Below, in pieces: positions 33,723 through 47,580 of a stretch of 64,000 bases of DNA (within the stretch, counting starts at the first letter, position 1; each line of letters opens with the position of its first letter). This DNA is from Mesaphorura yosii (Eukaryota > Arthropoda > Collembola > Poduromorpha > Tullbergiidae), in the NCBI GenBank assembly GCA_009869945.1, contig WIXG01000067.1, positions 62,001 through 126,000 of the forward strand, read 5' to 3'. The notes beneath the pieces were generated by a model. It was not told the origin of the DNA and ran no database searches. It was given only the letters and a program-made list of their open reading frames with translations. The position numbers and the translations under genes were made by a program.

Positions 33723-36700
33723 TTAATGCATAAATTGTTGGCCCATTTGTGGTGGAGGCCTGCCCATTCCCATTTGCGGATGCATCTCCATCTGAAAGGG
33801 AAAAAACGCTTCTGTAGAGACCAAACGAAAGAAATTTTTCACTTATCAAGCTGCTTGACCACGTACAGGTGGCATGTGCATTCCCGGACCCTCTTGGCCC
33901 ATTGAAAATGAGGCCAATATGTCCTGCACAGCTGGAAATAGGGAGCACTCCATTCCTAATGTTGGTTGAGTGAAATCGGTGAACCGCTTCAGATGTTGGG
34001 ATAAAGCAGTGCACTCGGGAGGAACTATGTAGCCTAAAAAGAAAGGGTGAGGAGAAATTTATAGTAATACATTGACAGAATGCAGTCTGTACTCGCTGTG
34101 TCAATCTTAATACCTGGACTTGCTCTCTTTTCCGCCAGACTGGTCACGTTCATGATGGTCTCGTGAATGAGTGGTGCCACTATGAATGGGCTGTCCTTTG
34201 GCCGCTTCTGCTCTTGTCCTTCATATGCGTCTGTCTCCATCGGTGTGGCCTGAACTTTCGTGAGCAGGAGCTGAGGACATACAATAAACTTGTAGCTGCA
34301 ACCATTCTAACATTTTAAAATACGATTACAAACAATTTTGCTTACAAAGATCAAGAATTTGCTTTGTGATATCACCACGGCTGGCATGCCTTGTGGAATT
34401 ATCGGAATTGCAGCAGGTGGCACCGTGAGACAGAACTGAACGTGCCATTGCCACCCGTGTTGATCAACAATAGACGGAATCAGTTGCACTCGAATAATGC
34501 GGATGCAATCTCGAATAATTTTCGGTGGAAGCGAAACCATTCTTGCGAATGCAGCCAGCCCGTTCGGACGGAAGGGAGGACGCACAACTTTCGTTGAGAA
34601 GAACAATTCGAGCAGTTGAATTTCGTCCATAGTCCATTGCCACTGACTTTCAGGTACCGGTGTAATTTTCAAATGGAGTGATTGGAAATGGTTCACATCC
34701 AGTGTAACCCTAAATTGCATCGTCTCAGATCTAAAGATGAGCACCCCAAATTCTTGTGATGGAAGCCATGTTAACTATAAGAAAAGAGAAAGAAATTAGG
34801 AAAACTGGAACATGATAACAAAGTGGCTCAACTGAAAGAAATTTGATTACATGTTCCTCGGCCTGGACAATTCGCTGAAGTTGCCGTCTCAGGAAAGAGC
34901 AGCCCAGAAACCTTTCAATGGGGCTGCATGGATGTCCTTGGTTCAAATGAGCTAGAGAGTTTTGTAGTGGGTTTTCTTCTTGGCTCTCAACTGAGGTCAC
35001 CGGAGTGCAGAGTATGTCCAATGCATCGTGAGTTATGATGGTCGGAATCGCTCCGGCCCAACTTCTTTGCGGCAGCACTCTACTTTCGAAACTTGTTCTG
35101 CCCTCGACCTAAGAGTTCAAGTTCGGCATAACATTTACTGTTTATCCTTGCTCAGAATCTGAACTCAAGCTGGTACTTACATGACCGCTTTGCGGAGAAT
35201 GTCCAACGCGCGCGGGAGACGGTCTTGGCATTCCTGGAGAATTGGCCATACCCCATGGGCTTTGTACTGCTGCAGGTGAACTGTCAGGGTGGAAGAAAGG
35301 TGAGGAGTGCCCGCCAACACTTGGCAAAGCAGCGGATGCGCTGGCAGGGCCGCCTTGTCCTCCGCTCAGGTTTGCATGCGTTGTAGGATTTGGTGAAGGA
35401 GTCGGGACTGACAAAGGCCCGCTGGATGGCGAAGGCGCTGGCATTTGAGTTGTGGAGGATTGCGGGCTCGGGTGTGGAAGCACGGACGAAGGATTTGGCG
35501 AATTCTGAGGGATGTGAGGCAAGGACGGCGGAGAGGCCAAGTTTGCAAATGATGCAGCAGGACTGAATCCAGTTGCACTCTGAAAAAGTGACGTTGCAAA
35601 TCAGATACACTTCAGATCGCTTTAGGATGCAATAACATTAAAGCATTCGTACTCTGTCAGGCTGAATGTGAGGACTCGCAGGTGTATGGGGATTCGACCG
35701 TCCAGGAGCAGGGCTTTGAGGCTTTGCTGACATAAAACTCGAGGAGGAACCCGGGCCACCGGTCGGCGTGCCAAAGCTGTGATCCATCTCCACCATTGGA
35801 GATGGAGGGTTGTCATCTTCCGACTGAGACCTTCTTCTGAACACCGCATTTTCGTCAACATATTTTGACAAGAACGCCTAGGAAGAAATAGTTTAAATTA
35901 GTTTGCAATTCAAAAACATAAGTCTTCAAAGAATATGTACCTTGAGGCCCTGAATTGGCGTGAGTTCTCCCAAAACCTGCTTTCTATCGAACTGTGAAAA
36001 CGCTCCATCTCGAACTGAAACAAGCCCTTCAGGTATGAATTGGACATCCAGGCAGTACGCGGAGTTGTACACAATTCGAATTCGGGTGGGAGATTGAGGA
36101 ATTAGAATGAATGTCTGAATTGGCAATTGAGGGCGATTGTGGATTGCACCAAGCTGCGGCGTTGTTGGAAGTTTAGTAAGTGAATACAATGGTTCATAAG
36201 TTTCGCACAAAATCCTCATTAAATTCTCCAGCGGGTTTTTTCTGCGGGAATTTAAAGTACTCTGTAGCTGAAGTCTCATGAGAGTATGTGGATTGTGAGA
36301 AGCCGGTCCACCTGAGAAGATATTTTAGAGCATTATGCTCATGTAAAGGTAGCTCAAGGTCTTGATATGCTATTGATTAAAACCTAACACATACCAAATG
36401 AAAGCTTGTAATACTTTTCGGTTATGATATACTGTATCGTCGCGACTGCAGATCGATTCGGACCGTAATTGATGACCAACTTATTCCACGTAAAGCTTTT
36501 TATGAGTACATGACCACTTTGCTCCAGACTTGTCAACCAATTAGCCCTCTCCAGTAAGTAGAATAATTTTGCAATAGCAACCCAGTCGTCAAGGAAGCAG
36601 TCAACTATTTTTGGAATGTGGTCTTCCGCAGAAACTGACATTTCATGAACAAAGTGAACTGGTTTCAAGGCATTTTGAATTTTCAAGCTGCAGCAAAATA

Positions 36701-39617
36701 AAAAACCATTAGCGAACTATGTTCTGAATTGAGCCACGAACTAAATTATACTTACAGTCTCTTATTAGCAGCAAACCGCAGCTCCAAATTCCAAGTTCGA
36801 AAACCTTTTAATTGCATCTGAGACCTTACTCTTGCGTACTCTAATCGCATATTTAGCCTTAGGATAATTTTGGGCGGAATGTTTGCTAACTTTGTTGGAA
36901 ATCTTAGAATATTGACGGATAGGCAAGTTCCAGTTGCTTCCACACCGCAGCCCGTGTTTAAGATATCTCTATGCTGGAACTGGAAATAAATTAAAAATCA
37001 ATTTAAAACTACACCAGGAGTAACTAAGTTGCCACACTATTGAAATGTTCAACCTCTGTTGTCAACAGCGCGAATGGGAGTCTCTCATCGCATAATGCCA
37101 CTACATGGGCTAACTCTTCCACATAAAACGAACCGTCGTACTTTGGTTTCTTCGTATAAAATTCTTCATCTGCAGTCAATTTTCTTTTGCCGAAAACCAC
37201 GTCCGGATTTCCACCTGAAATCATTGCATGGCTTGAATATTTGGTACTTGATTTGCCACACTTGCCAGTGATGGTTCCATGCGTCTGACTCACCATCGAG
37301 ATCCGTGTACGGCCCGTGAGTGGACGAAAACGTATCCAGGGGCATAACAGTTACCGGCTTTAAGTAAAATTTAGGATTTGTACCAACAGTATTTGTGATC
37401 AAGTCCTCGTTCTCTTCTGCCGCGGCCTTTTTTACAATGACAAGGTAGAACAGGAAGTTCATCTCCCCAGATTCATCGTCCTTCTCACGAAATTCAACAA
37501 TCTATGGAAAATTCATCGTATTCAGTCTGTCCCAATTACGTCTGAAAGTATAAATCGGAATCGGATCGTAATTACCAAAATCGCGTACGGATGCTTCTGG
37601 AATTTGACAGTCAACCGGTGTGAACCGATTCTCCTCAATATGGGATTCTCATCCCATTTGAGAAGGGTAATTTTGTCTGACGCACTGGCCGGCAGATGCT
37701 GAAGTGTCATTTCGCATCTGCGCTCCGTTAACCAGTACCTCAATTGAGATATCAGTAACTTCAGCTTAGCGGAGTCAGGAACGGGAGAATTTAGTCTCTG
37801 CTCGATCTCGGAAACAATGCGAGGGGAAGGATCATACTGTGGAATATGCACCAGGAACGTTCCGGTATGAATACTGACGGTCACGCGCAATTCTTGCGAG
37901 CTTGAACTGCAAAAGGTCACATTCAGTTAAGTTTGCTTTCCCAAAAATGACACTTGGCAATTGTTTATGATGTTTACCAGCTGGAAGTCGCAAGCACGGG
38001 AACACTCAGAACCGGAGGAAATCCCTCCAAAGAGCAATCCAATGATAGATTCAGCTCAATCTCTTTCCTGAGCTCTACTAAACGATGCTTGCTCCTTAGA
38101 TGTACAATTTGGATTAAGAACTTCTCCAGGTGATTTGTTCTGAGTTCTTCTACCGCCGTCGAAACATCGTCCTCGTTCAATGTAGGCTGATGTGTTACAC
38201 ACAGGGGTTGTGCAGGGTCCAACGCGTCAACCGCGATAATTACTCTATAACCTAATTCAGCTCGAGGATCATGAAGACTCAGCTCTCTGCAAAAAACAAA
38301 AGATACACTTTGTTTATTTGTTTTTACAGGAAAGGAAAAATAACAAATTATTTCAGCAGGCTGAACAGACCTCCAGTATCCTAGAATGATGGATTTCCCA
38401 ACCACGTATTCTTCGATTACCAAGTAATCACCCAATCTTTCTCGGCACAACTTCAGCACTTGCGTGTATAAAACCTCGAGCTGTAGACTTTGAGCGAAGG
38501 TGTGCAGCATGTCGTACAACTCCTTCAGCGGGTTCGAAGAATTGTCAATTCTCGCCTGCCCAAGCTGCTGCAAGTACCCACTCTGAAGAGAGTGAACAAG
38601 TGGCATCCCTTCGCCAATCTCCTGATCCTCGACTAATATCGTAATGTCAATAATCTTCCACGGAATCGTCGGCGAATCTCCAAGAACAGTTAAAGAAACT
38701 TCAAACTCGTTTTCTACGTGGAATGTTACGCGACCAGCTTCCACCTTCAAATCTCGCATTTGGATTGGTAAGTCGATGGATACCAAGCGATGCTGGATGA
38801 CTTGATTGAGCCTGTTAAGTGTTGATTTCTTTTCGATAGCTGTAATTGGATCTGGTGGCACGATTCGATCTCGAATACACGTCGGCAACCGGTTATAGCT
38901 GCCACTAGTTAACACTTCCACCGCTGCTGGAATGTGGAAGTTTGGGAGTCTTGCGTGGACAAGTGTTTCCCGTGCAATTCTGGACAGAACATCGGCCGTT
39001 TCAATGAAGAGCATTGATTGTTTCTCCAGGAATCCCATGATGTGCTAAATTCAGGGCGATATGAAATGCTTTTACAATCCAATCAATACAAAACAAGTTT
39101 GGCCATTTTACGCAACGAAACCTACCACAGACTTGTCGACTTTTGATGCAGAAGATGCCCACTTAACTAAAGCCAACAGTCTTACAAAGAGTAACCTTGT
39201 CCGGGAAGAAAAATTGAATATCTCTTGCTTTCTTTCCATGTCGGTCTTTCTTGGTAACCTGTAAATGTTCCAGGAGCAGATACATTCGACCACGTCAAGA
39301 GAGGGAAAACTTATATCAGCATTGACATGGACTTACAGTTCCGCCAGTACAGTAAGCTCATGATACGTCCTCTGCGTGATGAAGTCAATCAGAACCGCTA
39401 AAGAAATGGAGCCTCCTGGTGATTGTGGAAGAGCAAGCTGCTGCTGTTGTTGTTGTTGTTGTTGCTGTTGTTGTTGCTGTTGGTGCATTGACATTGGCGT
39501 TAGAGGAGTACGATCCATCATATTCATGGGCATTGGTGGTCCACCGCTGTGACCGGGCGACACTCCACCATCCATACGAAAAGGGCCTTGCCTAACTGCC
39601 ATAGCGTTCATCATCAT
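33723..39617 (-). CDS. MED14: Mediator complex subunit 14
   Basis: MED14 is the backbone subunit linking Mediator head, middle and tail in RNA polymerase II transcription. About a dozen or more exons run right to left. Exon 1 (39617-39337) has a Met/Pro/Gly-rich start, a polyglutamine tract and SISLAVLIDFITQRTYHELT. Exon 2 (39258-39126) has LLPRKTDMERKQEIF and LFVRLLALVKWASSASKVDK. Exon 3 begins at 39044 with HIMGFLEKQSMLFIETADVL, then ARLPNFHIPAAVEVLTSGSY and CIRDRIVPPDPITAIEK, a near-continuous match to the conserved N-terminal half. Later exons give the repeated beta-sheet middle and, at about 35142-35540, the Pro/Ser-rich segment typical of animal MED14. The final exon ends in a Met/Gln/Pro-rich tail with stop at 33723-33725. 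ATG 39617 is part of an ATGATGATG run, so the exact start could be one or two codons later. Nuclear. Confidence 0.95.
39437..39483 (-). repeat. CAG/CAA repeat encoding polyglutamine in MED14
   Basis: About 15 consecutive Gln codons (mostly CAA mixed with CAG on the minus strand) near residue 46 of MED14. Mixed codons suggest relative stability compared with a pure CAG run. Confidence 0.85.
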
Positions 39618-40575
39618 GGCAGGTCAAATTTCGAACGGTCCGTCCGACAAGGCGAGACGGCGATAATTCTGATCGGCTAACCTGAAACAATAAGGTTGGA
39701 ATTAACAATTGAAAAATTCTGTGATCTGATCAGGTACTCATCCTCACTTTCACAATTTTCGTATTAACAATAAAAATTGTGACTAGGTTTGCTAAACGTT
39801 AAATATTCAACACCACCAGCACAACATACGCAAGGTTCCACATTATTCAAGGTTGTCCTAACGGGCACAGGCTACGCGCTGTGCACCGTTGCTTATTTCA
39901 ATAGCCCGGGATTTGATCGGTTCTTGTGAATATCTTTACCTTTAATGCGGATAATCTGGGAGGTGAGTCTCTGATTCCAATCTTAACAAGCAGTGAAGCT
40001 GTTCCGGATGCAGCACTTTGATGAAAATGCTAATCAATTGCACGATCACAGCGGCCTGTCCTGATATGGGAGTAGGGAGATATTGCGAAGGAATACTCCC
40101 ACAAATTCTCGGAATTCTACCAATTTCAGATTCAACTACTGATCAGTATCCCTAAAATAACTAATCCCAGAGGCTGATCGACGGATCGACCTCCTCGGCA
40201 TCAGTTTGAAATGAACTATGCGGGCCGAACACACTCGCTCGTCGCTCGCTTTCATACGAAGCATCACAATGTTGTACCGTGCCGCAGTATAACGCAAAGA
40301 ACTGTGATACGCAGTGGCGTTGCTCGCAAACCAGCACCAGCCTTTGATGACATACGCTACCAAATACAACTCAACTCGAAAATCTTTTGCGTGTGCGGTA
40401 TTTGTATTCGAACGTGTTTATGATATCGTCATTGAATCATGACCATGTTTCGGTTCCAATTCTAAATCGTGTGCATTTTAGTTAATTAATTATTAGTAAT
40501 TTGGATTTAGAATTTCGTTATTTTAACGCTGAACCATTAGAACCATGTCAAATCTATGATCGAAGGAGAATCAAA
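39618..40575. promoter_or_regulatory. Divergent promoter region of MED14 and RPRD1
   Basis: 958 bp separate the two start codons. A probable MED14 5' UTR splice acceptor (ccttattgtttcag on the minus strand) lies just upstream of the ATG, near 39681-39694. No clear TATA box is seen, as expected for housekeeping genes. Confidence 0.5.
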
Positions 40576-42206
40576 ATGTCCGGGTTCACCGAAAGCGGAT
40601 TCGAAAGGAAACTCGCTGAATTGAATTCATCACAACAATCAATTCAGGGCCTCTCGGCGTGGCTGATTCACCATCGAAAGCACTATCAAACGATTGTGAA
40701 AGTCTGGTACAAAGAATTCCTTAAAGGTACGTTGTGTCGTGTGTGGGATATTTATCAATTTGGTTATTATTGTGCCGGATGATAATTGATAAGCGTACTT
40801 TATTTTATTTTAGCTCAAGAACATCGAAAACTGACGTTCATTTACCTGGCTAATGACGTGATCCAAAACGGACGCAAGAAAGGTACAGAGTTCCTGAAAG
40901 CATTTGCTCCAATCTTCAAGAAGTCCTTCGAGCATATGGCCAGGATTCCGGGCGAGAAGGTAAAGAAGAGTGTTCGCCGAATATTCTCAATCTGGGAGGA
41001 GCGTGGCATTTACGAAACCAAGTTGATAAAAGACTTTGAGAAGTTATACTTGAAAGCGTGGGATGACTTGCACGGTGGTGACGATGACGAGTACGACCCT
41101 GTGACCGCAGACTTCGACCTTGATTTTGATTCGTTCAAAGCATCAGTTACAAGTCCACCTCAAGGCTCGTCAGCGGCTGCAATTGCTTCTGGGGCGAACG
41201 ATTCCAAGGCCAAGGCTCCCGATCGAGATAAAAAGGCTCAAAAGGATGCTCTGAAGAAAAGTGAGGGATCCAAGAGCAAAGAATCCAAATCCTCGCACTC
41301 ACACAGTCAAAAGAAGGGTTCTAGCTCCACCTCTGCGGATCCGCAAGCCTCGTCATCCGCGTCCTCAAGTAGGAAGCATGAAAGTTCAAGCAACAACTCA
41401 CATTCCGGCGAAAGGAAGAAACGAAAGCGAAGCCAAAAGGAAGAACTTGACTCGCTATTGCGAAAGAGGAGTTTAGAAGCGACAAATGTAGTCGAGGAAT
41501 GGGAAACAGACGGAGTTGTTCAGCTGGAAGTCAAATTGTCGCCGTCAATTTTCACGGAGCCACCCACGGAGGAGGAACTGATTCGCATCATTAAGGCAAG
41601 GAGTATATTATTATGATGAAACCGAATATTTTGGCTAGACAGCTCCCGCTAAGTTTTTTTTCTCGTATCATTCAGTTCAAATAATCTTTTTGTAGGACCT
41701 GGAAAAGATGCCAAGTACGGATGGAGTCACGAGAGGAAAAATCGCAGCCTTGCCTCCAGAACTTTCTGAAGTGGAAAGGGTTGATGAAATGTGCACCGAT
41801 TCAGACATTGCGAGAGCGATGCAAGCGAAGGCTAAGGCTGCCTTGGAACTTCTGTACGACTACAATGAGAAACTCGATAAGGAGCTGGACGATCGGAAGC
41901 TGGCATCGATGAAGCTCCAAGATTTCTTGTATGCACAAAAAGATCTTCTTACGCAGGCGGAGCAGAGACTAGAAGTAAGCTTGATTTACTCAAGCCTAGT
42001 TAATTTACTGTGGTGTCGCCTTCAATTCCATTGGCCTCTGTTTTCAGGAGCATCAAAGTCATGTGAAGGTCCTTACGAAGAAATTGGAAGAGTTGAAGAG
42101 TCACGTGTTGAGCATGCCCGATTTGAGTAAGCTTCCGTCGGTGACGGATGGACTCGCACCGCTACCCTCCGCAGGAGACTTGTTTAATATTTTGGAACAG
42201 GAATAA
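40576..42206 (+). CDS. RPRD1: Regulation of nuclear pre-mRNA domain-containing protein 1 (CID protein)
   Basis: Four exons, 40576-40726, 40814-41595, 41696-41974 and 42048-42206, all phases consistent, about 456 residues. The N-terminal CID (residues about 3-135) shows FERKLAELNSSQQSIQGLSAW, HHRKHYQTIVKVWYKEF and HRKLTFIYLANDVIQNGRKK. CID proteins of this family bind the phosphorylated C-terminal domain of RNA polymerase II and recruit CTD phosphatases. The middle (from about residue 160) is a Ser/Lys-rich low-complexity insert, longer than in vertebrate RPRD1A/B, which are about 310-330 residues. The C-terminal coiled coil ends with the family signature GLAPLPSAGDLFNIL. The junction between exons 2 and 3 uses a GC donor (AAG|gcaagg). 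The plus-strand AATAAA overlaps the stop codon. The ortholog could equally be RPRD1A or B, a split specific to vertebrates. Confidence 0.94.
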
Positions 42207-42207
42207 A
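42202..42207 (+). terminator. RPRD1 poly(A) signal overlapping its stop codon
   Basis: AATAAA at 42202-42207 includes the TAA stop (42204-42206). Cleavage 10-30 nt downstream would leave almost no 3' UTR. Confidence 0.6.
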
Positions 42208-42219
42208 TAATTTCGCACT

Positions 42220-42225
42220 TTTATT
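42220..42225 (-). terminator. Poly(A) signal of the convergent 174-residue gene
   Basis: AATAAA on the minus strand, 147 nt after the stop at 42372-42374 and only 12 nt from the opposing RPRD1 signal. Confidence 0.6.
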
Positions 42226-42371
42226 CCATGCTGGGAATATTATTTGGACATCAATCGGTTACAAGACTAAACGAGTGACTAGATGAAAATCCAGTGACAA
42301 AATTGGTTAAATTACGGCAATTAACACTGAACACGAAATCGGACCCATGATTCATGACGGAACTGCGGCGT

Positions 42372-42961
42372 CTACAAGTTTATGGACTTTTTGATCCATT
42401 CAGCCTGGTCTGCCTCTTCGAGACGTTTTCTGAGAAAGGAGATTTGTTTCGTGAGTAGCTGCAAATCCTTCTCCGTTTTGATGTCCACACAGGATGGATC
42501 CACCGCCTGCTCAAGCGATGCTATGCGAGATTCAAGCCGATGAACCTTCTCACGGATCAGTGAATCCGAAGGGAAGGATTCGGCGAGCTTCGGTTTAACT
42601 GCAGTTCAGAATTTCATTGTTCATGAGATGAGTACAAGAAACGGGTGCTTGACTTGGGCTTACTTGTCTGGTGTGGACGGAAAACTTGAATATCCAGAAG
42701 GTGCCCTTGCTCAAGACTGCTGGATTGAATCAAGCCCCACGGAATGAAACTCCCATCGTACTTCAACTTGATAATAGAATCAGACGGCAGTCCGCACGCA
42801 TGGATGAGATCCTCACGATCTTTTGGCGCATAAGTTAAGGGCGTAACTTGTGGAATGTCAATTTCGCTATCTCCGCCGACTTGGTCCATCTCCACATCGT
42901 ACCGACTTAGCTGGACATCAACTTGCACGCGGCGCTTCAATCTTTCTTCCGTGTCTGTCAT
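42372..42961 (-). CDS. Unrecognised 174-residue coiled-coil protein
   Basis: Two exons, 42961-42664 and 42598-42372 (phase 1, GT-AG), give 174 residues, with start MTDTEERLKRRVQ. The first part is charged, with VDVQLSRYDVEMDQVGG, and has a compact mixed segment, PKDREDLIHACGLPSDSII followed by LKYDGSFIPWGLIQSSSLEQ and LLDIQVFRP. The second exon is a predicted coiled coil with heptad Leu/Ile (SLIREKVHRLESRIASLEQ; LLTKQISFLRKRLEEADQ). There is no signal peptide and no membrane segment, so it is probably intracellular and may dimerise. I do not recognise the family. An upstream ATG in the same strand opens a longer frame but lacks coding-like composition. It is convergent with RPRD1; the stops are 165 bp apart. 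Confidence 0.72.
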
Positions 42962-46501
<3,540 letters not shown>

Positions 46502-47293
46502 ATACAGGTTCGGATTAATTCGCTTTCCGTTTCGCTCGGGCTTGAATCATAAGCATCGGAATTTGGCAACAGTCCTGGAACATTTATACGTTCACTGCGC
46601 ATTTCTTACTTGCCTTTTGTTTTGGATCAGACATAATGAATTATTGTACGCTGCTTCTCGTGATATTTAGGTTCAACAGATGTGATCTAATCAAGTAAAG
46701 GCAGAACGCAAAAGCGTTTCGAATCCCTGTGACTGTTTATGTTTTTTAGGTTAACAAGTAACACATATCGGTGAAATTCTAAGCTCTAATCGGTGAATTC
46801 CACAATTTAAACTGTTTCGTGATCCAGGCGATTATCATTTTGTATTGTTTAATGGGCAGAATTTTAAGTTAAGTTCAGAACTTCTACGGATTACGGTACG
46901 GCTATCGACACGAAAAAGCGCACGAGCAACGGGCCTAATTAACCACAGTATGTTATTACCAACAGGCCTTTTTACAAATACTACTGACTTATTGAACTAG
47001 TTCGTTATTCGTAATTTTCAAAGAGCATAAGCTCGAATTTAATATTATCAAACTCGCATTCCTTCAACTTCTTGTAGGCTACGTAGAAATAATTTACAAT
47101 TTGAAGATGGAAAATTCGTGTTGGGTTTGGGATTGGCTAGGTGCACTGGCGTACATGCCAGAGTTTGAAAAAGCAAGCGGAAAGCAAAAGCAATAGTAAA
47201 GGAAATGGAAAGTAGTTTCTTAGTTACTAAATATTTCTAGTGATTAATAAGGCACTTTCATATTGCTGATTGTAAGCGAATTTTAGGTGCATC

Positions 47294-47299
47294 AATAAA
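47294..47299 (+). terminator. Possible PCMTD1 poly(A) signal
   Basis: AATAAA in A/T-rich sequence about 790 nt after the stop; I noticed no canonical hexamer closer to the stop. Confidence 0.35.
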
Positions 47300-47356
47300 A
47301 ATTTAATATTCGACCTCACTCCACTCTCAAGACTCAAGCCTTTTGAGAAATGTCAT

Positions 47357-47362
47357 TTTATT
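47357..47362 (-). terminator. Possible ABCB poly(A) signal
   Basis: Minus-strand AATAAA about 220 nt after the ABCB stop at 47581-47583. Confidence 0.45.
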
Positions 47363-47580
47363 TCAGTTCATGAGACACAGGTATTTAATTGCATTGGAAC
47401 AGCTTAGCTTTTAGAATTTAAACGGAATTCATAACGAGTAATACTTGTGACATGACAGCAGGTACGTAGTCATTTTTTAGAGTCTTGACAAAAGAACAAG
47501 TAACAAAACACAAACGGAATGCGAATATTAAATTTAGGACTTGCAGATAGGCCCGAGAAACAGAGCGAGCACAAACACAT

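Larger units (their letters stand above)
46502..47580. other. Convergent 3' region of PCMTD1 and the ABCB gene
   Basis: About 1.1 kb, A/T-rich. Plus-strand AATAAA at 47294-47299 may end PCMTD1, giving a 3' UTR of about 800 nt. Minus-strand AATAAA at 47362-47357 may end the ABCB gene. No coding frame is supported. Confidence 0.5.

Noticed and set aside
35142-35861. Ser/Pro-rich frames that could look like independent proteins
   Set aside because: They fit as the Pro/Ser-rich region of MED14 in the right strand and exon order.
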